NCBI GenBank assembly: GCA_026002855.1
Contig: BPGD01000001.1
Coordinates: 2,302,001 to 2,366,000 of the forward strand
Source: Bryobacteraceae bacterium
Lineage (GTDB): Bacteria; Acidobacteriota; Terriglobia; Bryobacterales; Bryobacteraceae
Length of the DNA stretch: 64,000 bases
Direction: 5' to 3'
The first letter of the stretch is position 1, and every line of letters begins with the position of its first letter. Below the pieces are notes generated by a model, which saw nothing but the letters and a program-made list of their open reading frames with translations, was not told the origin of the DNA and ran no database searches. Below are positions 29,722 to 36,066 of this stretch, one piece after another. The position numbers and the translations under genes were made by a program.

Positions 29722-30096
29722 ATGAAAAGGAAGAGGGAGCCGGTGGCCGACGTCGACCGCCTGGCCGGAATGATGGCGGCGATGGGGGCGCCGCAGCGGC
29801 TGCGGATCATGCGCCTGCTGCTGGCGTCGCATCCGCAGGGGATGCCCGCGGGCGAGATTCAGGAAGAGCTGGAGATTCCCGCCTCGACGCTGTCGCACCA
29901 TCTCGAGAAGCTGCGCCATGCCGGGGTGGTGCGGGTGCGGCGGGAAGGGACGTACCTGTGGTACTCGGCCGAGACGGAAGCGCTGAGAGAGCTGCTTACG
30001 TTTCTGTATGCCGAGTGCTGCACGCGGAGTGCGGCAGTGGAGCCGGCGGCAGTGGTGGGAGCGTGTGGTCCGAAGTCGGAAAGGAGCAGGCGATAA
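29722..30096 (+). CDS. arsR: ArsR-family transcriptional repressor
   Basis: This is a 124-residue winged-helix dimeric repressor. The helix-turn-helix is LEIPASTLSHHLEKLRHAGVV (about residues 51-71), preceded by MGAPQRLRIMRLLL and followed by the wing VRVRREGTYLWYS. A vicinal Cys pair in AECCTRS (about residue 98) near the C-terminal helix could bind As(III). The classical ELCVC motif in the recognition helix is absent, so sensing would use a different site (inference). It is followed immediately by arsM. Confidence 0.87.
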   Translation: MKRKREPVADVDRLAGMMAAMGAPQRLRIMRLLLASHPQGMPAGEIQEELEIPASTLSHHLEKLRHAGVVRVRREGTYLWYSAETEALRELLTFLYAECCTRSAAVEPAAVVGACGPKSERSRR

Positions 30097-30909
30097 ATGG
30101 AAGACAGACCAATTCAGGAGGCCGTGAAGCGGCGGTATGCCCAGGCGGCGTTGCAGGTGCTGGGCGGAGAAGCCGCGTCGTGCTGCGCGTCGGGGTCGGG
30201 CTGTGGCCCGGACCCGATCACGGACGGCCTGTATGGAGAGGCGGAGACCGCGGTGCTGCCGGAGACGGCCGTGGCTGCGTCGCTCGGTTGCGGCAATCCG
30301 ACGGCGATGGCGGAGCTCCGGCCGGGCGAGACCGTGCTGGATCTGGGCAGCGGCGGCGGCATCGACGTGCTGCTTTCTGCGCGCCGCGTTGGGCCCGGGG
30401 GCAAGGCCTACGGGCTCGACATGACCGATGAGATGCTCGCGTTGGCGCGGGAAAACCAGCGCCGGGCGGGGGTCGAGAACGCGGAGTTTCTCAAGGGCGA
30501 GATCGAAAACATTCCGCTGCCGGCGGCCTCGGTGGACGTGGTGATTTCCAACTGCGTCATCAACCTTTCCGCAGACAAGGACCGCGTGTTCCGGGAAATC
30601 TTCCGGGTGCTGAAACCGGGCGGGCGGCTGGCCGTGGCGGACGTGGTGGTCCGCGGCGACGTGCCGGAGCGGATCCGGCGCAGCATCGAACTGTGGGCCG
30701 GCTGCATTGCGGGGGCGCTGGAAGAGAGCGAATACCGGCGCAGACTGGAAGCGGCCGGATTCACGGATGTCTCCATCGAGCCCTACCGCGTTTATGATGT
30801 TGAGGACGCGCGGCAGTTTCTGGCGGAAGCGGGCATCGATGTGGAAGAGGCCGCCGCTGCCGCCGCCGGCCGGTTCCTGAGCGCGTACATCCGGGCGAGG
30901 AAGCCGTGA
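30097..30909 (+). CDS. arsM: Arsenite S-adenosylmethionine methyltransferase
   Basis: ArsM methylates As(III) to mono-, di- and trimethyl arsenicals. The 270 residues carry the SAM-binding motif [14 protein letters not shown] (about 80-93). Three cysteines, Cys65 (LGCGNP), Cys153 (SNCVINL) and Cys203 (AGCIAG), are located where the known arsenic-binding cysteines of ArsM enzymes fall. A Cys29-Cys30 pair and Cys36 lie in the N-terminal substrate-recruiting segment. It begins at the codon after the arsR stop and overlaps arsC by 4 nt, forming a tight arsR-arsM-arsC operon. Confidence 0.93.
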   Translation: MEDRPIQEAVKRRYAQAALQVLGGEAASCCASGSGCGPDPITDGLYGEAETAVLPETAVAASLGCGNPTAMAELRPGETVLDLGSGGGIDVLLSARRVGPGGKAYGLDMTDEMLALARENQRRAGVENAEFLKGEIENIPLPAASVDVVISNCVINLSADKDRVFREIFRVLKPGGRLAVADVVVRGDVPERIRRSIELWAGCIAGALEESEYRRRLEAAGFTDVSIEPYRVYDVEDARQFLAEAGIDVEEAAAAAAGRFLSAYIRARKP

Positions 30910-31334
30910 AGGAAAAGATCCTGGTTCTCTGCACCGGCAATTCGGCGCGCAGCCAGATGGCCGAGGGGCTGCTGCGGGAGGCGCTGGGGCATCGATTTGA
31001 GATCCACAGCGCGGGCTCGAAGCCGAGTCGCGTCCGGCCCGAAGCGATCGCGGCGATGCGCGAGATCGGCATCGACATCAGCGGGCATCGCTCCAAGCAT
31101 CTGGACGAGTATCTCGGAACGGAGTTCCGGTATGTGATCACCGTGTGCGACAACGCGGCCGAGACGTGCCCGGTGTTTCCGGGCGTCGCCGAAAGGATCC
31201 ACTGGAGCTTCGAGGACCCGGCGGCCGTGGAAGGGGACGAAGAGACGCGGCTGGCGTCGTTCCGGCGCATTCGGGACGAGATTGCGGAGCGCGTGCGCGC
31301 CTTCGCCGCGTCGCTTGACGGAGGGGCCGCATAG
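30906..31334 (+). CDS. arsC: Arsenate reductase (LMW-phosphatase type)
   Basis: This is a 142-residue cytoplasmic reductase of As(V) to As(III) of the thioredoxin- or mycothiol-coupled type. It has the phosphatase-like loop C9-TGNSA-R15, the Cys80/Cys87 pair in VCDNAAETC used in the disulfide relay, and WSFEDPA with the general acid region. The start is GTG at 30906, overlapping the arsM stop (GTGA). Its product is the substrate of ArsM, so the operon converts arsenate to methylated arsenic without an obvious pump in the window. Confidence 0.93.
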   Translation: MKEKILVLCTGNSARSQMAEGLLREALGHRFEIHSAGSKPSRVRPEAIAAMREIGIDISGHRSKHLDEYLGTEFRYVITVCDNAAETCPVFPGVAERIHWSFEDPAAVEGDEETRLASFRRIRDEIAERVRAFAASLDGGAA

Positions 31335-31392
31335 CGCGTGTCCGCTGCTTCCGGTAGGATAAAGGCGATTTTCTGCCGAGGAGAACCGGGAC

Positions 31393-32754
31393 ATGCGAAA
31401 CGAAGGACCTTCGCGCCGCCACGTCTTCTTTGGCGCGCTGCTGGCGGGCACCGTGCCCGCCGGCGGCTACGGCAGCGCGCCGTCGCTGAAAGCGGTCGGC
31501 TACAAGAGTCCCAACGAGAAACTGAACATCGCCGCCATTGGGGCGGGCGGAAAAGGTTATTCCGACATCATGAACTGCGCCGCCACGGAGAACATCGTGG
31601 CGATGGCGGACCCGGACGACCGGCGCGCCGAACGCACCTACCGGCAGTTTCCGCAGGTCCCGAAGTACAAAGACTTCCGCCGGATGTTCGACCGCGAGGA
31701 GAAGAACATCGATGCGGTGCTCGTCTCCTGTCCCGACCACATGCACGGAACGGCGGCGATGTGGGCGATCGTGCGGGGCAAACACGTTTACTGCCAGAAG
31801 CCACTCACGCGCACGGTCTGGGAGGCGCAGGAGCTGCTGAAGGCGGCGCAGAAATATCGCGTGGCCACGCAGATGGGCAACCAGGGCTATTCGAACGAAG
31901 GCGCGCGCCAGGCATGCGAGATCGTCTGGGCGGGCGACATCGGCGACGTACGCGAGGTGCATGCGTGGACGGACCGGCCGGGCAAGTACTGGCCGCAGGA
32001 CCCGAGCGTGGAGCCCAGGGAGGCGCCGGTGCCGGAATGGCTGGATTGGGACGCGTGGCTGGGTGGGTCGCTGCCGCGCCCTTACAGCCCGGCCTATTGC
32101 CCGCACCATTGGCGGGGCTTCCCGGACTTCGGCTGCGGGGCCATCGGCGACATGGCATGCCACATTCTGGGCACGCCGAACATGGCGCTGCGGCTGAGCG
32201 AAGCCTGGCCGACGAGCGTCGAGTGTGTCCTCAAGGAGGGCGTGGGGAAGTACACGTTTCCGCACCGCACGATCATCCGCTTCGAATTTCCGGCGCGGGG
32301 CAACATGCCGCCGCTGACGCTCACCTGGTATGACAGTTGCAGGCAGGTGCCGAAAATTGAAGGAGTGCCGGAGGGCGAGCTGCTGGGCGACCCGGACATC
32401 AACGGCAGCCTGTTTGTGGGCGAGAAGGGCATGCTGACCACCGGCTGCTACGGCGAGAACACGCGGCTGGTGCCGGCGGCGCGGATGAGGGACTACCGGC
32501 TGCCGCCGCCGCTGCTGACGCGCTCGCCGGGGCATTACCGCGACTGGATCCGCGCCTGCAAGGGCGGCGAGCCGGCCTGTTCGAACTTCAACGTGGCGGC
32601 GCCGTTTGTCTCCTGGATGCTACTGGGCGTCATCGCCATGCGCTTCGAGGGCAAGCTGCTGTGGGACGCGCAGCGGATGGAGTTTTCCAACAACCGGGAG
32701 GCGAACCAGTATCTGAAGCCGGTTTTCCGTAAGGGCTGGCGCTTTGTGGGGTGA
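31393..32754 (+). CDS. Tat-exported Gfo/Idh/MocA-family oxidoreductase
   Basis: This is a 453-residue protein with a twin-arginine leader (SRRHVFFGALLAG). A Rossmann domain follows (NIAAIGAGGKGYSDI, NIVAMADPDDR, IDAVLVSCPDHMHG, VYCQKPLTRTVWEAQ), then the alpha/beta C-terminal domain. The EKP-type motif reads QKP, so the catalytic Lys is kept. Exported members of this family act on sugars or glycosides in the periplasm of Planctomycetes, Verrucomicrobia and Acidobacteria, using a bound NAD(P). RBS GAGGAG lies 13 nt upstream. It converges with a second family member at 32827. Confidence 0.87.
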   Translation: MRNEGPSRRHVFFGALLAGTVPAGGYGSAPSLKAVGYKSPNEKLNIAAIGAGGKGYSDIMNCAATENIVAMADPDDRRAERTYRQFPQVPKYKDFRRMFDREEKNIDAVLVSCPDHMHGTAAMWAIVRGKHVYCQKPLTRTVWEAQELLKAAQKYRVATQMGNQGYSNEGARQACEIVWAGDIGDVREVHAWTDRPGKYWPQDPSVEPREAPVPEWLDWDAWLGGSLPRPYSPAYCPHHWRGFPDFGCGAIGDMACHILGTPNMALRLSEAWPTSVECVLKEGVGKYTFPHRTIIRFEFPARGNMPPLTLTWYDSCRQVPKIEGVPEGELLGDPDINGSLFVGEKGMLTTGCYGENTRLVPAARMRDYRLPPPLLTRSPGHYRDWIRACKGGEPACSNFNVAAPFVSWMLLGVIAMRFEGKLLWDAQRMEFSNNREANQYLKPVFRKGWRFVG

Positions 32755-32766
32755 GGCAACGGACGC

Positions 32767-32803
32767 AAAAAAAGCCCGCGCCCGCCGCGAGGGCGGGGCG
32801 GGG
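32767..32803 (-). terminator. Rho-independent terminator of the 32827-34134 gene
   Basis: On the minus strand a GC-rich stem (6 bp plus 5 bp with one bulged base) closes on a short loop. It is followed by a run of seven T residues (32773-32767). It lies between two convergent genes and serves the minus-strand one. Confidence 0.75.
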
Positions 32804-32826
32804 ATGGGCTCACGTGAAATCCAGAA

Positions 32827-34134
32827 TCAGATGAATTTGTACTTGCCAGGCTCGGGCAGCGGCGGGGGAGCGAGCTGGAGCTTGTAATCGAACGCCTTGG
32901 GCATCAGGTCGAGCTGTGAGTTCATGATCATGTCCCAGGTGATGGCGATGCCCGAGTAGGCCGACTCGCGACCCATGATGGCGGTCATGGTGGACTCGGC
33001 CACCATCATTGCCTCGTTGCGGTACGGGCCGGTGCCGCGGATCGAGCTGATCAGGTGGATGTGCTCCTGGACGTAAGGGTTGATGCCCTTGCCGGAGGCG
33101 AGGTCAACTCCGTTGCTGACGCCCTTCGTGCCGACGATCAGGTCGCTGACATCGCGTGTGCAACCCTGCGGGTACTGGCGGCAGTGGGACGAGTAGCGGA
33201 TGCCGCCGGGGTACTCGAAGTCCGAGGCCATGTGGTCGTAGATGTTGCCGTAGAGCTCGTCGCCCTTGCGCCAGGAGATGCCGCCGGTGGCGATGACCTT
33301 CACCGGGTGCGTCCCCATCACCCAGTTGATGAAGTCGATGTTGTGGAAGTGCTGCTCGACGATCTGGTCGCCGCAGATCCAGACAAAGCTGTACCAGTTG
33401 CGGTGCTGCCATTCGAAGTCGGACCAGTTCGGGTCGCGCTTTTGCACATGAAAAACAGGGCCGGAGAAGTAGTGAGAATAAAGGGCGCGGATTTCACCGA
33501 TGGCGCCGTTCCTGATCCGGTCCACGGTTTCGATGTATTCGCGCTGCGCGTGGCGCTGGGCGCCGCTGACGACGGTGAGTTTCTTCTCTTCAGCCAGCTT
33601 TGCTGCGGCCATGAAGCGGCGGCAGCCGACGGGGTCGGTGGCCACCGGCTTTTCCGTGAAGATGTGTTTGCCGGCCTGCACGGCGGCCTCGAAGTGGATG
33701 GGGCGGTAGCCTGGGGGCGTGCAGAGCATGACGATGTCGACGCCCGAATCGATGACCTTGCGGTAAGCGTCGAAGCCGACGAAGTGATTTTCGGGCGGGA
33801 CCTGGATGCGCGGAGGGACGTCCTTCATCAGGTCTTGCATCGTCATCGTTTTCGTCTGGCCGCCGCGCGGAACGGTGATGCCTTCGTACCGTTTCAGGCC
33901 GCGGCCCTCGCGCAGGCTCCTCAGCGAGCTTTCGAGTTTGTCCTCGAAGACGTCAGCCATGGCGACGAGCTCGACGTTTTCATTGCCGACGAGCAGGTCG
34001 GTCACGGCCTGGGTGCCGCGTCCGCCGCAGCCGACCAGGCCGGCGCGGAGTTTCCCATCGGTGGCGGCGCGGGCGCCGGGAATAGCGACGGCCGCCGTGG
34101 CGGCGAGAAGGTCGCGTCGCGAGATCTGAGACAT
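32827..34134 (-). CDS. Tat-exported Gfo/Idh/MocA-family oxidoreductase
   Basis: This is a 435-residue protein with a twin-arginine signal (SRRDLLAATAAVAIPGARA). The nucleotide-binding domain has GLVGCGGRGTQAV, VELVAMADVFEDKL, IVMLCTPPGYRP and IFTEKPVATDPVG with the conserved EKP lysine. The C-terminal domain contains QIVEQHFHNIDFINWVMGTHP, with His residues resembling those of the Bacteroidetes/planctomycete sugar oxidoreductases. The substrate is unknown. It is convergent with the other family member at 31393 and they share little sequence beyond the fold, so they are not a recent duplication. Confidence 0.87.
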   Translation of the reverse strand: MSQISRRDLLAATAAVAIPGARAATDGKLRAGLVGCGGRGTQAVTDLLVGNENVELVAMADVFEDKLESSLRSLREGRGLKRYEGITVPRGGQTKTMTMQDLMKDVPPRIQVPPENHFVGFDAYRKVIDSGVDIVMLCTPPGYRPIHFEAAVQAGKHIFTEKPVATDPVGCRRFMAAAKLAEEKKLTVVSGAQRHAQREYIETVDRIRNGAIGEIRALYSHYFSGPVFHVQKRDPNWSDFEWQHRNWYSFVWICGDQIVEQHFHNIDFINWVMGTHPVKVIATGGISWRKGDELYGNIYDHMASDFEYPGGIRYSSHCRQYPQGCTRDVSDLIVGTKGVSNGVDLASGKGINPYVQEHIHLISSIRGTGPYRNEAMMVAESTMTAIMGRESAYSGIAITWDMIMNSQLDLMPKAFDYKLQLAPPPLPEPGKYKFI

Positions 34135-34189
34135 GGGACTGCTGTGCTCCTTGCCGGGTACGATATCGAACCGGCGAGCGGAAACACAA

Positions 34190-34222
34190 GCGCCGGCTCC
34201 CGCGCGGGGCGGGAACCGGCGC
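34190..34222 (-). terminator. Candidate terminator downstream of the beta-helix protein gene
   Basis: A 13-bp stem with one mismatch (34190-34202 with 34210-34222) and a 7-nt loop is followed on the minus strand by an imperfect T-rich tract (TTGTGTTTC). The T-tract is weak. Confidence 0.5.
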
Positions 34223-34245
34223 CGGAGTGCACGGAGCGTGATGGT

Positions 34246-36018
34246 TCAGGGCTTGATGGCCTTGTCGGTGACAAAGTTGGTCCACTCTTCCCACCACTTC
34301 GTCTCGCTGGCAGCGCCGAGGAAGCGGGCCGACTGGTCCAAGAAGCCGTTGTCCGGGGGCTGGACCCAGCCGGCGCGGAAGACAACGGATTCCGGCAGCG
34401 GGCGGAAGTCGGGGTCGTTGACCTCGAAGGGGCGCCGCAGCATGGGGTCGGCGACCAGGAACTGGCGGCCCTGACCGCGCTGGCCGAGCGCAAACTGGGT
34501 GCTGGCACCGGAGCGGACCTGGCCTTCAATGGTGTCCGCGCCGTTGCCGCCGATGTTGTTTTTCCAGAGCAGGATGCCGTTCATCTGGATGTTGCCGTTA
34601 TCGATCTGCGCTTCCGTGGCCGCGCCGTCAATGTACAGGCCGGTGCTGTAAAAGCGAGTGACGATGGCATTGTTGACGATGCCGCCAGAGCCGCGGCGGA
34701 GGTAGATGCCGGGCGAATTGGCCTCGTCAAAGCCCTGGACCCCTGAGCCAACGAAGGTGACGTTGTAGACCACCGGCCTGGACAGCGGACTGGCGCCCTG
34801 GTCGAACTCGCTGTTGTCTGCCTCGATGCCGCGGTTGCCCGGGTTGTCCGCGTCCTGGTAGAAAAACCCGAACTGGATGTTGCCGGTGTAGCCGAGCTGC
34901 CAGTCGAGATAGTCGTCGGCGCCGAGGCCGCCGATCAGGTATCGGGCGTTCATGGTGCCGCCGAACCATTCGAAGGAGTCATCGAGACCATAGATGGCCT
35001 GGAGGTACTCGGCGACCGTCTTCCGGCCGCAGCCCCCGAAGGTGAAAGCGTTGGCTTCATTGTTCGGGGCGAAGATGGAGCCGGCATATTCGACGCGCAC
35101 ATAGCGGAGCGTGCCACAGTCGTGATCGGGGTCGTTGCCGCCGAAGCGGGAGTCTTCCGTGGCCGGCAGGCCCTCGATGTTGAACTCGCCGCCGGCCACG
35201 TTCACCGGCGCGCGGCCAAGCAGGATGAGTCCGCCCCAATCACCGCGCTTGCGCTCGCCCGGAGGCAGGGCGGAAGTCATGATGATGGGCCGGCTGCGGG
35301 TGCCTTCTGCCCGGATCTTTCCGTTGCGTGTGACAACGAGCACGGAGGGCGGCTCCGAGCCGGGCTGGCCGATGATGACGGTGCCGGGGTCGATGGTCAG
35401 CGTGGCGCCGTTGCGGACGAAGACGGTGCCATTGATGCGGTAGAGCTTGTCGTTGGTGAGCCTGCGGTCAGACTCGATGTTGCCGGTGATGTCGACGATG
35501 TCGCTGACGACGGCGAACTTGGCGTAAAGGGTCTTGAGGACCCTCAGTCCGTTCCAGTCGCGGAACTCGAGCGCGAGGGTGTACATGCCGGGCTGGTCAG
35601 GCGCGTCGAGTGCGCCACCAAGCAGGCCGCCCTCGCCGAGCAGCGGCTCGCGTTCGGCGTCCGTGATGACCACGGGCGTGAATTCGCCCGGCTGCTTGCC
35701 GAAAATATCGGTGGCCTGATCAGTGAATGCAGGGAAATAGAGCTTTTCTCCCGTCTGATTGTTTTGCAGATAAGCCACCAGCGTGAAAGGATATTTTTCG
35801 CCGTAGGTCTTCACCGTGATCCGTGCGCTGATCTTCTCGGTGAAGCCGTACCAGATCTTGTCGGTCCACATCCACGCGGCGATGCCGGTCTCGTATGTCG
35901 ATAGCGCCGCCGCGCGGTCCAGCAGGGCCTGGTCAGCCTGCCGGAGCGGCTCCGCCGCTTCAGCGGCGGATGAAAAGGCCAGGGTGAAAACAGTTGCCAG
36001 ACAGGCGAATGTCCTCAT
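34246..36018 (-). CDS. Secreted beta-helix protein paired with a TonB receptor
   Basis: This 590-residue protein has a signal peptide (TFACLATVFTLAFSSAAEA). An N-terminal domain of about 170 residues precedes a right-handed parallel beta-helix region, recognised by GTVFVRNGATLTIDPGTVI, RGDWGGLILLGRAPVN, GTLRYVRVEYAG and IVNNAIVTRFYSTGLYI. Similar proteins occur next to TonB receptors in several Gram-negative phyla as secreted or surface partners of unknown role. I start at ATG 36018, where GGAAGGAGC precedes the codon. It follows the TonB receptor gene by 48 nt and is probably cotranscribed with it. Confidence 0.82.
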   Translation of the reverse strand: MRTFACLATVFTLAFSSAAEAAEPLRQADQALLDRAAALSTYETGIAAWMWTDKIWYGFTEKISARITVKTYGEKYPFTLVAYLQNNQTGEKLYFPAFTDQATDIFGKQPGEFTPVVITDAEREPLLGEGGLLGGALDAPDQPGMYTLALEFRDWNGLRVLKTLYAKFAVVSDIVDITGNIESDRRLTNDKLYRINGTVFVRNGATLTIDPGTVIIGQPGSEPPSVLVVTRNGKIRAEGTRSRPIIMTSALPPGERKRGDWGGLILLGRAPVNVAGGEFNIEGLPATEDSRFGGNDPDHDCGTLRYVRVEYAGSIFAPNNEANAFTFGGCGRKTVAEYLQAIYGLDDSFEWFGGTMNARYLIGGLGADDYLDWQLGYTGNIQFGFFYQDADNPGNRGIEADNSEFDQGASPLSRPVVYNVTFVGSGVQGFDEANSPGIYLRRGSGGIVNNAIVTRFYSTGLYIDGAATEAQIDNGNIQMNGILLWKNNIGGNGADTIEGQVRSGASTQFALGQRGQGRQFLVADPMLRRPFEVNDPDFRPLPESVVFRAGWVQPPDNGFLDQSARFLGAASETKWWEEWTNFVTDKAIKP

Positions 36019-36066
36019 GATGCTCCTTCCTGTGGATGTTTTTTGCCGGCCTGCGGCCGGCATGGA

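Noticed and set aside
27830-34134. Aldo/keto reductase and Gfo/Idh oxidoreductases as microcompartment cargo.
   Set aside because: They are kilobases from the shell genes, two carry Tat leaders, and no encapsulation peptide is visible.
34190-34222. The same hairpin as a plus-strand terminator.
   Set aside because: No gene on the plus strand ends here and there is no T run on that side.
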